Positions 1-9,078 of a DNA stretch of 54,955 bases are shown here, one piece after another. A model generated the notes under the pieces. That model ran no database searches, was not told the origin of the DNA, and saw nothing but the letters and a program-made list of their open reading frames with translations. Numbering within the stretch: the stretch's first letter is position 1; every line of letters starts with the position of its first letter. This stretch comes from Pseudomonadota bacterium (GTDB lineage: Bacteria; Pseudomonadota; Alphaproteobacteria; Rhizobiales; Beijerinckiaceae), in the NCBI GenBank assembly GCA_023423995.1, contig JAFAEL010000190.1, forward strand, positions 1-54,955. The letters are read 5' to 3'. The position numbers and the translations under genes were made by a program.

Positions 1-1296
1 GAGATCATGCAGGAGGGCGAGCCTCCCGCCGCCAGATGGGTTCTCCGTACGATCGTGGCCTTCGTGTTCACACTGATCGCGCTCTCGGCCGTGATGAGGC
101 TCGATCGGGTCGTGACGAGCATCGGTGGCGAGGTCACCGGCGTGGAGCCCAACCTTGTCCTGCAGGTGCTCGAAGACTCGATCATCCGTAGCCTTCTGGT
201 AAAGGAGGGGGACGTCGTCACGGGCGGGCAGCTCCTGGCGAAGCTTGACCCCACGTTTACGACCGCCGACGTCAATCAGCTTGAAGTGCAGGTTGCGGCA
301 GCGAATGCGCAGATCGCGCGGCTTGAGGCAGAGCGCGCGGGTCGGGATTTTCAGATCGAGCGCCCTGATGCGGGTACAGACGCATTAACCGGGTACATTG
401 CGCTCCAGCGTAGCCTCTATGTGCAAAGGAAGTCGCAGTTCCAGGCTCAACAGCGAAGCTTCGATGAGAAAATCGCTCTGACGAAAGCCACCATGGACAA
501 GACCCGCGAGGATGAGCGCCAGCTCACGGACCGTCTCGCGATCTTCAAGGAAATCGAGGCGATGCGCACGGCGCTTGAAGCCTCTAAGATCACGAGCCGC
601 TTGCAACTCCTTCAGTCAACCGACCAGCGGATTGAGATCGAGCGCAGCCTCGAGCTCAGCCGAAACAGTCTGCGTGAATCCGGCCATCAGCTCCAGGCGC
701 TGATCTCCGATCGTGAGGCATTCAACCAGCAATGGCTCGCGCAGGTTGGGCAGGAGCTGGTCACCGCCAGCCAGAGCCGCGACGCCGCATTGGAGCAGTT
801 GGCGAAGGCAAAGAGGCGTCAGGACCTTGTTGTTATGACCGCGCCAGAAAACGGGATCGTACTGCGTCTTGCGAAGGTGTCGCAAGGGTCGATCCTGAAA
901 GCCGGCGAGCAACTGATGCAGATCGTGCCGACCCGCGCCCCGCTGGAGGCAGAGGTCAAGGTCGCTGCGGGCGACATCGGATTTATCCGTCCCGGGGACC
1001 GTTGTGTGATCAAGCTCGACCCCTTCAATTTCGTCGAGCACGGATGGGCGGAGGGGCGTCTGCGCTGGATCAGCGAAGGCGTGTTCACGACCGACGCAGA
1101 CGGGCGCCCCGCCCCAGCGTACTACAAAGCGCGGGTCACCATTGATGACCTGCAACTCAAGAACCTCCCGGAATCGGCGCGCCTGATCCCAGGGATGCAG
1201 CTTAATGCCGACATACATGTGGGCACGAGGACGGTTCTTGCCTACTTTTTCCACGGATTGATCCGCCACTTCGGCGAGGCGATGCGTGAGCGTTAA
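1..1296 (+). CDS. HlyD-family type I secretion periplasmic adaptor, possibly 5'-partial
   Basis: Membrane-fusion protein of a type I secretion system; it links an inner-membrane ABC ATPase to an outer-membrane TolC-like channel. An ATG lies at base 7, but the frame is open to the window edge and only about nine residues precede the membrane segment (residues 10-30), so the true start may lie upstream. A lipoyl-like half (VKEGDVVTGGQLLAKLDP, about 60-77) is followed by a long coiled-coil hairpin (80-270), the second lipoyl half (about 278-302, TAPENGIV) and the C-terminal beta domain with the PGM signature. Length of about 430 fits PrsE/HlyD proteins. The ATPase is not in the window and probably lies upstream. 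The Sel1 gene overlaps its last 11 bases. The RTX protein at 25779 is a plausible substrate by inference. Confidence 0.9.
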   Translation, partial: EIMQEGEPPAARWVLRTIVAFVFTLIALSAVMRLDRVVTSIGGEVTGVEPNLVLQVLEDSIIRSLLVKEGDVVTGGQLLAKLDPTFTTADVNQLEVQVAAANAQIARLEAERAGRDFQIERPDAGTDALTGYIALQRSLYVQRKSQFQAQQRSFDEKIALTKATMDKTREDERQLTDRLAIFKEIEAMRTALEASKITSRLQLLQSTDQRIEIERSLELSRNSLRESGHQLQALISDREAFNQQWLAQVGQELVTASQSRDAALEQLAKAKRRQDLVVMTAPENGIVLRLAKVSQGSILKAGEQLMQIVPTRAPLEAEVKVAAGDIGFIRPGDRCVIKLDPFNFVEHGWAEGRLRWISEGVFTTDADGRPAPAYYKARVTIDDLQLKNLPESARLIPGMQLNADIHVGTRTVLAYFFHGLIRHFGEAMRER

Positions 1297-3148
1297 TCGC
1301 GGCGCCGCTCCGCAGCGAAGCATCTTCGCCCGCCTTGCAGGGGGCAGAGACTTCTTTACCCGTCAGAGGCCGGACCGCGTGGTAGCGGCATATGATGCTG
1401 GGAACACGAGCGAGCTCCTGCGTCTAGCGCAGGGGGGAGGTCTGGAGGCTCAGTATCGGCTCGCCTTAGCCTACGCGACCGGGCAAGGCGCACAGCAGAA
1501 CCTCGCAGAGGCAGCCTTCTGGTACCGGAAGGCCGCAGAAGGCGGCCACAGGGAGGCTCAGTTCCAGCTTCATCTTGTGCTCTTACACGGCGGTACGAAA
1601 CGGGGGGGAGCGAATGCTGGCTGGTATGCGGCGGCAGCTACGGGGGCGCCGGCGCGTGCGGATGCATTGTCGGCGGCTCTCTTTCCTAATGGGCTGGCGA
1701 TCTCAGAAGATCCCGAGGAAGCTTTGAGATGGGGCTTGGCTGCCGCGAGCGCGGGTCACGTCGCTGCCCAGGCGAGTGTCGCGAGGATGCTGGCGGATGG
1801 GCGGGGGTGTCCTCCAGACCGGCAGGCCGCCCGCCGGTGGTATGAGGCCGCCGCCGAGGGAGCTGATCCCGACGCAGAATTCGCTCTCGGCGTGATTTAC
1901 GCCAATGGCCTTGACGTTCCCATCGACTTCGAGCGCGCGGCTTCATGGTACAAGCGCGCAGTCAGGCAGGGCAACGTTCGGGCAATGACGGCTCTGGGCC
2001 TCCTGTATCAAACGGGTCAAGGGGTCGAGCGCGATCTTGAGCAAGCAGCCCGTCTTTTCAGGATCGCTGGTCGAAAGGGAGACCCGAGAGCCAACTACCA
2101 TCTGGCGCTATTGCATCTAAGTGGAGAGGGCGTCCCTGCCGATCTGGATCAGGCAAAATCCTATCTCGAGCTTGCCGCGATGCATCAGTATCTCCCGGCA
2201 GTGCTGGTGCTTACGAGGCATAATCGAGCGGAAGGAAGAACGGCTGTAGCGATCACGTGGGTCAGGCCGGCCGCGGAGGCGGGTGATCCTGAGGCGCAGT
2301 GTCTTCTCGGCTCCCTTCTACTCGAATCCGGTCGTGCCAATCTCGAGGAGGGTCTGAATTGGCTTGGCATGGCAGCCGAGAAGGGGCACATACAAGCTCA
2401 GGTCCTGATGGCAAAGGCGCTGCGAGAGGTGCCCGCACAACGAGACAGCGCGGTTGCGCTGCTCAGCAAGGCAGCCGCCGCAGGATCTGCCGAAGCAAAG
2501 TTCATGCTGGCCGGGGAGCACCTCAAAGGCGAGCGTCTCGACTACGATAAGGCCGTTCGAGCCCTGCGGGAATCTGCCGAACTAGGGCATGTTCCCGCCA
2601 TGATGAGACTGGGACACCTTTACTCGGAAGAGCGCGCCGGAGTCGACATCGACGGTCACCGGAAACAGGCTGCATACTGGTTTCAAGCCGCGGCTGATGC
2701 TGGCAGCCCAGAAGCCGGTTTCATCCTCGGATGGCTTTATCTCGATGGCAAGGGCGTTGAGCAAAGCGACGAGAGAGCCGTCGAGCATTTCGTGCTCGCG
2801 GCTGACCGAGGCAACGTTCGAGCTGCGTTTCAGCTTGGCGCGATGTGTGCCTCGGGGCAGGGGACAAGAAGAAATCCGAAGCAGGCAGTGTATTGGTACC
2901 GAATTGCCGCAGCTGGAGGGGAGCGCCGGGCGCAGTACAATCTTGCATCCATGCTCGCTCGCGGCGATGGCTGTGTTCAGGACATCGAGGAGGCCGTGAA
3001 CTGGTACGAGGCTGCAGCCGCGAACGGTCTGCCCGAAGCTCGCTCTGCGCTCGCCAGACTGCAGCGACATCAGGAGATGAGCACAGCCGGGCCCCCGGGC
3101 GCGCAGGTCTCGATCTCAGAGATCTCCGTTCACGATCGCGGAAGCTGA
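1286..3148 (+). CDS. Sel1-repeat (TPR-like) protein
   Basis: Built almost wholly of Sel1-like repeats: about 13-14 units of roughly 36 residues, with the usual A..LG..Y..G.GV..D...A..WY..AA..G pattern from about residue 50 to 600. Such repeats form alpha-solenoid scaffolds that bind other proteins; no catalytic domain is present. No clear signal peptide or membrane segment is seen, so the compartment is unknown. It starts at a GTG inside the last codons of the secretion adaptor gene, which implies translational coupling and a shared role. In rhizobia the Sel1 protein ExoR controls exopolysaccharide synthesis, so a regulatory or scaffold role in secretion or glycan assembly is reasonable but inferred. 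The final 30 residues are low in repeat character. Confidence 0.88.
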   Translation: MSVNRGAAPQRSIFARLAGGRDFFTRQRPDRVVAAYDAGNTSELLRLAQGGGLEAQYRLALAYATGQGAQQNLAEAAFWYRKAAEGGHREAQFQLHLVLLHGGTKRGGANAGWYAAAATGAPARADALSAALFPNGLAISEDPEEALRWGLAAASAGHVAAQASVARMLADGRGCPPDRQAARRWYEAAAEGADPDAEFALGVIYANGLDVPIDFERAASWYKRAVRQGNVRAMTALGLLYQTGQGVERDLEQAARLFRIAGRKGDPRANYHLALLHLSGEGVPADLDQAKSYLELAAMHQYLPAVLVLTRHNRAEGRTAVAITWVRPAAEAGDPEAQCLLGSLLLESGRANLEEGLNWLGMAAEKGHIQAQVLMAKALREVPAQRDSAVALLSKAAAAGSAEAKFMLAGEHLKGERLDYDKAVRALRESAELGHVPAMMRLGHLYSEERAGVDIDGHRKQAAYWFQAAADAGSPEAGFILGWLYLDGKGVEQSDERAVEHFVLAADRGNVRAAFQLGAMCASGQGTRRNPKQAVYWYRIAAAGGERRAQYNLASMLARGDGCVQDIEEAVNWYEAAAANGLPEARSALARLQRHQEMSTAGPPGAQVSISEISVHDRGS

Positions 3149-3285
3149 CACGATGTGCAGATGCGATCTAGCGAAGCTCGCTGTGCGAACTGCACGCGCG
3201 AGGCGTGTCACGGAGAATGCCGCAGTGATCGAGAACAGGGTTCGATCAATGCATCGCTCCTGACCGCCGATCTTTGGCGCCACTG

Positions 3286-6117
3286 ATGCCACCCGTACTC
3301 CGTAATCATCCGCGTACCATCGGCAACCGCGCTGCGGGGGCGGCGGAGCGCGTGTCCCGCCAGCGTGGGCGCATCGTCGAGCTCTCGTCTGAAGGTATCG
3401 AGATTCAGGTCGCGCAAGGCGCTGATTCAGCAGGGAGGAGTGCCAAGCTTGTTCTTAACAAGCGTTTCCCTCTGGCGATCGGTGCGGAGGAAACAGTCGG
3501 CGGGGCGTCAGTAGGCATCGAACCGCGCTCTGCCAGTAAACGTGTGCCGTTCTCCGAACTTGTTGCTTCCGTACGTGGCCATTTTCCGGATTGGACGCCG
3601 GCGGATGAGGGCGCCCACCGCCTTGAACTCTGGTGCGGTGAAAACATTGATGACTGGTTGGAGTTTTGCTATGCTCCGGCCCCCACGGGAAAGGTGGAGC
3701 TCTACTCGGCCGAACTCGTTCAGGGTTGGGCAGTCGATACGGTCAGTCCAAACATACCGGTCACCGTCGAGTTGTTTATCGACGGAGTTCGATACAGTTC
3801 CGTCCGGGCGAGCGGCGATCGCCCCGATCTCGTGAGGGCGGGCATAACGGCCCAAGGCGGTGGATTCCGTTTGCCCCTCCCGAGCTATGCACTTGGGGAA
3901 AGCTCGGAACACGAGCTGGAAGTGCGGGCGGCCTATTCAAGGCAACCGCTCCTGAACGGCATGGTAAAGGCCGAAAACCTGCCCCCGCTCAAGCCCGTCG
4001 TGCCGCAGCCGCTGCGGATGCCCGATTTCTCGCAGCGCGGCGTTACGATAATCGTGCCCATCTACAATGCGCCTGTCGAGCTTCGAGCGTGCCTTGCGTC
4101 GCTCTTCCGGCACACAAAAGCTCCGGCTCGCTTGCTTCTCATCGACGATGCAAGCCCGGACCCTGAGATCTCATCGATTCTCCTGGAAGCAGGGCGCCGC
4201 GCGCACGTTCGGGTCCTGCGCAACGAGGCAAACGCGGGTTACACGCGGACGATCAACAGAGGCCTGTCAGAAGCGGGACGTGATGATGTCGTCTTGCTGA
4301 ATTCGGATGTCGTGGTCACGCCCGGATGGCTCGAGAGCCTACGGGTGGCGGCCTATCTCTCCCCCGAGATCGCGACAGTCACTCCGGTCTCCGATAATGC
4401 AGGCGCGTTCTCTGTGCCTGAACCAAACGTGGCCAACCACTTCCCGCGGGAACTCGGTCCGGACGACGCTGCCCGCCTCGTCCGGCAGGAGGCAGCAGGC
4501 ATCCTTCCCCCGGTGCCGACCGGGAACGGCTTCTGCCTCTTCATCAGGCGAACATGCCTGGACGCAATCGGCGTATTCGACGACGCAGGCTTTCCACGGG
4601 GATACGGCGAAGAGAATGACTTCTCGATGCGGGCCGTCCGCGCCGGGTTTCGACATATCGTCGATGACCGCACCTTCATCCAGCACACGCGCTCGGCCAG
4701 CTTCGGCTCTTCGAAGCATGCGCATCTGTCGTCGGGGCGACGCCTCGTCGACGAGCGATATCCCGAGTACTCGCATCTCGTAGATCGCGCGTTCAACGGG
4801 CAGGACGTTCTTGCCACACGCTGGCGCGTCCGGCGTGCCCTCGCCAGGTATAAGATCTCGGGAAGCAAGCCGAAGCCACGCATTCTGTACGTGATATCGA
4901 CCACAACGGGGGGAACGCCTCAGACGAACCTCGATCTGATGGCGGGGGTTTCCGACCGATTCGAAGCCTGGGTGCTTCGCTGCGACACGCGCATTGTCGA
5001 ACTAACGAGGTGCACCGCGGGAATTCAGGAGACGGTCAGGCGTGTGAAACTCATTACCCGATTGGATCCGATAGCCCACGGAACTGCCGAGTACGACGCT
5101 ATCATCTCCGAGTTTGCGTTCCTGTATGCGTTCGAGATCGTGCACATCCGACACATAGCGTGGCACAGCCTGAACCTTCCGGCGATATTCCGAAGATCCG
5201 GCGCCGATGTTATTTTTTCGTTCCACGACTACTATGCGGTTTGTCCCACCGTGAAGCTGCTGGACGATAAGCGCGCGTTCTGCGGCGGCACGTGCACGGC
5301 CGGACACGGCGAGTGCATCCCGGAGCTGTGGCCTGCGCACGAGATGCCGCGGCTCAAGCATAGATACGTCACGGAATGGCGGACGAGGATGTCACGTGCG
5401 CTGAGTTGCTGCGACGGCTTCATCACGACGACCGCTCCCGCTTTCGACGTGATCTTCCGCAGTTTCCCCGATCTTTCGAAGCTGCCACACGCGGTGATCC
5501 CTCATGGCCGTAATTTCGATGGGTTTGTTCCCCCGCGTCCGGCAGTAGCGCGATCTAGCTTGCGCGTCCTTATTCCAGGCAACATCTCCGTTGCCAAGGG
5601 AGCGCAGTTGATCAACGAGATCGCTGCCCTTGCCCCTGCGGGGGAGATCGAGCTCCATATTCTCGGCGATCAAGGCGCCGTCAAGACGGGCCCTGGCGTA
5701 ATAGCCCACGGCAAGTACGACAGAGCCGAGTTTGCAGGCCGTGTGAAGGAAATTGCCCCAGACATGGGGGCGATATTTTCGATTTGGCCGGAGACTTACT
5801 CTCATACATTGACTGAGATGTGGGCCTGCGGCCTTCCGGTTCTTGGGTTGGACATTGGCGCCGTCGGAGAACGGCTGCGCCAAGCCGGGGGTGGATGGCT
5901 GCTTCCCGTCAGCTCACAACCGTCCGCTATCGTCGCTGAACTTCGCCGTATCAAATCCGACGTTGCAGGCTTCAGGTTCGCCGCTGAGCGGGTCGCTTTG
6001 TGGCAGCTTGGGGAAGGAACGCAGAGTAATGTAGCGTCCATGGCCCGTCGTTACATTGATTTCTATGAGCTTGTTCGTAAATCGCGGCTTTCGTTTGTTG
6101 AACCATCAGCGGCATAA
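3286..6117 (+). CDS. Two-domain glycosyltransferase (GT2 then GT4) with N-terminal beta domain
   Basis: I start at the ATG at 3286; a TTG four codons earlier is possible. Residues about 135-230 form a beta-rich domain with a GWAVD motif and later RPDL and GGF motifs, of a type attached to bacterial glycosyltransferases. A GT-A (family 2) domain follows at about 255-490: VTIIVPIYNAP, LLIDDASPD, the DxD-like LLNSDVVVTP, and YGEENDFSMRA. A GT-B (family 4) domain fills about 530-940, with RILYVISTTTGGTPQ near its start and the donor-site ETYSHTLTE-type motif near residue 830. It probably adds two successive sugars. It follows the adaptor and Sel1 genes on the same strand after a 137-base gap and converges with the next gene, leaving only five bases between the stops. 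Confidence 0.88.
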   Translation: MPPVLRNHPRTIGNRAAGAAERVSRQRGRIVELSSEGIEIQVAQGADSAGRSAKLVLNKRFPLAIGAEETVGGASVGIEPRSASKRVPFSELVASVRGHFPDWTPADEGAHRLELWCGENIDDWLEFCYAPAPTGKVELYSAELVQGWAVDTVSPNIPVTVELFIDGVRYSSVRASGDRPDLVRAGITAQGGGFRLPLPSYALGESSEHELEVRAAYSRQPLLNGMVKAENLPPLKPVVPQPLRMPDFSQRGVTIIVPIYNAPVELRACLASLFRHTKAPARLLLIDDASPDPEISSILLEAGRRAHVRVLRNEANAGYTRTINRGLSEAGRDDVVLLNSDVVVTPGWLESLRVAAYLSPEIATVTPVSDNAGAFSVPEPNVANHFPRELGPDDAARLVRQEAAGILPPVPTGNGFCLFIRRTCLDAIGVFDDAGFPRGYGEENDFSMRAVRAGFRHIVDDRTFIQHTRSASFGSSKHAHLSSGRRLVDERYPEYSHLVDRAFNGQDVLATRWRVRRALARYKISGSKPKPRILYVISTTTGGTPQTNLDLMAGVSDRFEAWVLRCDTRIVELTRCTAGIQETVRRVKLITRLDPIAHGTAEYDAIISEFAFLYAFEIVHIRHIAWHSLNLPAIFRRSGADVIFSFHDYYAVCPTVKLLDDKRAFCGGTCTAGHGECIPELWPAHEMPRLKHRYVTEWRTRMSRALSCCDGFITTTAPAFDVIFRSFPDLSKLPHAVIPHGRNFDGFVPPRPAVARSSLRVLIPGNISVAKGAQLINEIAALAPAGEIELHILGDQGAVKTGPGVIAHGKYDRAEFAGRVKEIAPDMGAIFSIWPETYSHTLTEMWACGLPVLGLDIGAVGERLRQAGGGWLLPVSSQPSAIVAELRRIKSDVAGFRFAAERVALWQLGEGTQSNVASMARRYIDFYELVRKSRLSFVEPSAA

Positions 6118-6122
6118 TGACA

Positions 6123-7796
6123 TCAATCGTGTGACGCGTTCGTCGCGTGCAGGAAGCGGTTGAAGACGACACAGTTGTGGAATGTCATCGCCGCCAAGCT
6201 CCATGAGCGCTCGATCTTAGCGATGGACTGCCTCTCCTCGTGAAACATTGAGTTGGTCCGAACGATTCCGATCTCTGCCCCCGCTGACCGAGCGCGAAGG
6301 CAAAGCTCGGCGTCTTCGAAGTCCCCCCTCACGAAGAGGGGAGAGAAGCCGCCTATGTTCTCGAACAAGGTTCGCGAAATCAGCAGTGCCGCGCCGGTTA
6401 CGAACTCTGTCGCGGGAATGCGCTCGACGTTCTCTGCTGTCCCGCGTGTCGGCCACGTGCCCTTTCCCGGGTGGTCCAGAACATGGAGATTGCCGAACGG
6501 CGGGTGCTTCACGAGCGTCATGCCGTCATGCTGGAGACGACCGCCCGGATACAGCAGCCGGAACCCTACGACTCCCATTTCGCCACTTGCAACCGATAAT
6601 CGTGCAGTCGCTATGGCCCGGTCGTCGTGAACCGAAACATCGGAATTCAACAGAAGTAGAACATCACCCGTCGCGACGAGTGAGCCGATGTTGTTTGCCG
6701 CTCCATAGCCGTAGTTCTCCGAATTTTCGACCAGGATGGTGCGGTGGCGTATGCGGCCCGCGTGGCGAGCAACGACGTCTCGCACTTCATGGGCGCGTGC
6801 GGGATCATCGCACACGATGATCATCTCATAGAGGCAGCTCGAAAGACGAGATTGCATCGCCAGAATCTTGGCGAGCAGCGCCGTATTAGCGAAGATTGGG
6901 ACAATGACGCTGATTTGCGGCGTGGTCGTGCTGTCCGGATCGGAGATGGTTTGGACCTTGGCAGAATACCGGGCAGGCCTGCGGGCGCCGCAGAGAAGAT
7001 GAGCGAGAAGTTTCTGAAGGGTGAAGGGGCGATCGATCTTACCCGCCGCGCTTGCCCACAAGCGGGCCGTCATGGTTTCGGGAGAAGTCAGGCTGGGAAG
7101 TTCGAGCCGAGCAATCGGGGCTAGGCTGCCGGCTGTGAGCCGACAGAGAAGGAGCTCCACGGAGCGGTCCCGGCTCAACGGAGCCACTACAGCGAAGACG
7201 GGCTTGCCAGAGCGCACGCCCTGCTTATCTCCGGCGAACGCTACGTGGGATTGCGATGAGGAGGCTGCTGTCCCATCCGCGGAGAGGATGACAAGGTCGT
7301 CGGCGGGCAGTCCGGTGAGATGAAGCTCGAGGACAAGGGTCGATGCGACCCACGCTGCGGCCTCAGCGGAAATGATCGGCAGCTTCTCGTCTCGAAGGGC
7401 CGGCCCGCCCGCGAAGATGGCGCGAGTGACTGGGCTTCGGGAGCGGGCGATTGCGCGACGAATGTCGAGCGGTGCATCCGCCATTTCCGTGGCGTCGCTA
7501 AACTCCACCGCAAAAACCTGAGGGTCGGTGCGGGAGGGCGGCGTGAGGCAGATCTCCACCTGGGTTCGGGAGAAGATGTCGATTGAGACGAGTGCCTCTG
7601 CGGCGATCGCGAAACATAAGCCTCGCTGGCCAGGATGGCTTGCCGGGTGCTCCCAGGAGAGAATTTCGATCTGATGCACGCCAATGGTTGCAAGGCGCCC
7701 ATTCTCGTCAAGGATGCTGAGGCTCCGGATGTGGCAAGCCGGCCCACCGACGGCGAACAGATACGCGGCACCGCCGAAGGCGTAAGCCGAGCGCAT
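6123..7796 (-). CDS. GT2-family glycosyltransferase with N-terminal extension
   Basis: The first ATG is at 7796; a TTG 12 codons upstream is less likely. Roughly the first 290 residues are beta-rich, have no motif I recognise and may be an accessory or carbohydrate-recognition domain. The GT-A domain occupies the C-terminal half: ISVIVPIFANT, then IIVCDDPA in place of the common DDGS, the NYGYGAANNIG motif, DxD-like LLLLNSDVSV, and a late FVRGDFEDAELCLRA acceptor/base motif. This resembles the rhamnosyltransferase-like GT2 branch acting on activated sugars at the cytoplasmic membrane face. It is the last gene of the leftward glycan operon, about 100 bases after the epimerase gene. Confidence 0.85.
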   Translation of the reverse strand: MRSAYAFGGAAYLFAVGGPACHIRSLSILDENGRLATIGVHQIEILSWEHPASHPGQRGLCFAIAAEALVSIDIFSRTQVEICLTPPSRTDPQVFAVEFSDATEMADAPLDIRRAIARSRSPVTRAIFAGGPALRDEKLPIISAEAAAWVASTLVLELHLTGLPADDLVILSADGTAASSSQSHVAFAGDKQGVRSGKPVFAVVAPLSRDRSVELLLCRLTAGSLAPIARLELPSLTSPETMTARLWASAAGKIDRPFTLQKLLAHLLCGARRPARYSAKVQTISDPDSTTTPQISVIVPIFANTALLAKILAMQSRLSSCLYEMIIVCDDPARAHEVRDVVARHAGRIRHRTILVENSENYGYGAANNIGSLVATGDVLLLLNSDVSVHDDRAIATARLSVASGEMGVVGFRLLYPGGRLQHDGMTLVKHPPFGNLHVLDHPGKGTWPTRGTAENVERIPATEFVTGAALLISRTLFENIGGFSPLFVRGDFEDAELCLRARSAGAEIGIVRTNSMFHEERQSIAKIERSWSLAAMTFHNCVVFNRFLHATNASHD

Positions 7797-7899
7797 GACT
7801 GTTAGACCTGCGCCGCCAGACAATTCACCCAAAGCGTTGGCTTACCTTCTGTGGACAGGCATCGAGCCAGCGCCCGTTTTCCGACTGAGCGAAAAGCCC

Positions 7900-9078
7900 C
7901 TACGCCACTCGGGCACTCCCAAAGTGCCGGGCAGACGGCTGCGTGGAAGATGCCTGATCAGCCTGCATCAAATGCGCTTCTAGCACGTCGCAAATCCGTC
8001 GGGCTGCCTGACCATCCCCGTACGGAGACACGTGCTTCGCCATTGATCTGTAGTGGCGCGGGTCGGTCAGCAGTCTTGCGACCTCACGAACGATTGCGTT
8101 CGCATCTGTTCCAACCAGCTTGACGACACCCTGATCGACCGCCTCCGGTCGCTCAGTCTCCGTGCGCAGCACGAGCACTGGCTTCCCGAGCGCTGGCGCC
8201 TCCTCCTGCAAGCCACCACTGTCCGTGAGCACGAGATCGGCGCGCGTCAGAGTTGCGACCAGATCCTCATAGGAGAGCGGTTCGCACAGGTGTACGCGCT
8301 CTTCAGCGCGGAGCGTAGCATAGGCCAGTTTACGCACGTTCGGGTTTGGATGAACCGGATAAACGAATTCGAGCCTCGGAAACCGCTCCAACAAGGACCG
8401 TACCGCGGCAAAAATGCCGCGCATCGGATCGCCGAGATTCTCTCTTCGATGCGTCGTCAGAAGAACGACTTGGGCCCCCGGAGCGAATTGAAATGGCGGT
8501 TCGGGGCGTCGATCCCGCATCCATAGTAGCGCGTCGATCACGGTGTTGCCGGTGACGGAGATCACTGGGTCGCTGACGCCCTCGTTCAGCAGGTTTCTGC
8601 GCGCGCTTTCGGTTGGAGCAAAGTGGAGACGCGTCGCCAAGCTTGTAACGACGCGATTGAACTCTTCCGGAAAGGGATTCCCGGTGTCGAAGGTCCGCAA
8701 GCCCGCCTCAACATGGCCGAATGGGACCCTGCGATAGAAGCAGGCGACCGCTGTTGCCAGTACGGTCGTCGTATCGCCTTGCGCGAGGACGAAATCGGGC
8801 TTCTCGCGGGCAAGATACCCATCCGCCCGGAGGAGCAACCTCGCGGTGAGCGAGGCGAGGCTCTGGTCCGGTTCCATCACGTCCAGGTCGTCGTCGATCT
8901 CGATGCCGAACGATCGCATCGCCTGGTCCAGAAGCGAGCGATGCTGGCCGGTTGCAAGGACCCGCACGTCGGCCCAGGGCCTTTGGCGAAGGGCCATGAC
9001 GACAGGCGCCATCTTGATCGCCTCGGGCCGTGTCCCGACCACACAGCACACACGGCTTTTCTCGCCAAACGTGACCAT
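7900..9078 (-). CDS. wecB: UDP-N-acetylglucosamine 2-epimerase (non-hydrolysing)
   Basis: Interconverts UDP-GlcNAc and UDP-ManNAc in the cytoplasm, supplying a nucleotide sugar for surface glycans. Family motifs are all present: GTRPEAIKMAPV near the N-terminus, QGDTTT, GHVEAGLRT, PEEFNR, a GNTVIDAL stretch, and TDSGGLQEEAP with a following R-T-E-T-E-RPE segment. The 392-residue length is close to the usual 370-390. The ATG at 9078 overlaps the preceding stop as TGATG, so translation is coupled to the upstream glycosyltransferase. No UDP-ManNAc dehydrogenase (WecC) is seen in the window, so the product may be used directly or oxidised by an enzyme encoded elsewhere. Confidence 0.95.
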   Translation of the reverse strand: MVTFGEKSRVCCVVGTRPEAIKMAPVVMALRQRPWADVRVLATGQHRSLLDQAMRSFGIEIDDDLDVMEPDQSLASLTARLLLRADGYLAREKPDFVLAQGDTTTVLATAVACFYRRVPFGHVEAGLRTFDTGNPFPEEFNRVVTSLATRLHFAPTESARRNLLNEGVSDPVISVTGNTVIDALLWMRDRRPEPPFQFAPGAQVVLLTTHRRENLGDPMRGIFAAVRSLLERFPRLEFVYPVHPNPNVRKLAYATLRAEERVHLCEPLSYEDLVATLTRADLVLTDSGGLQEEAPALGKPVLVLRTETERPEAVDQGVVKLVGTDANAIVREVARLLTDPRHYRSMAKHVSPYGDGQAARRICDVLEAHLMQADQASSTQPSARHFGSARVA

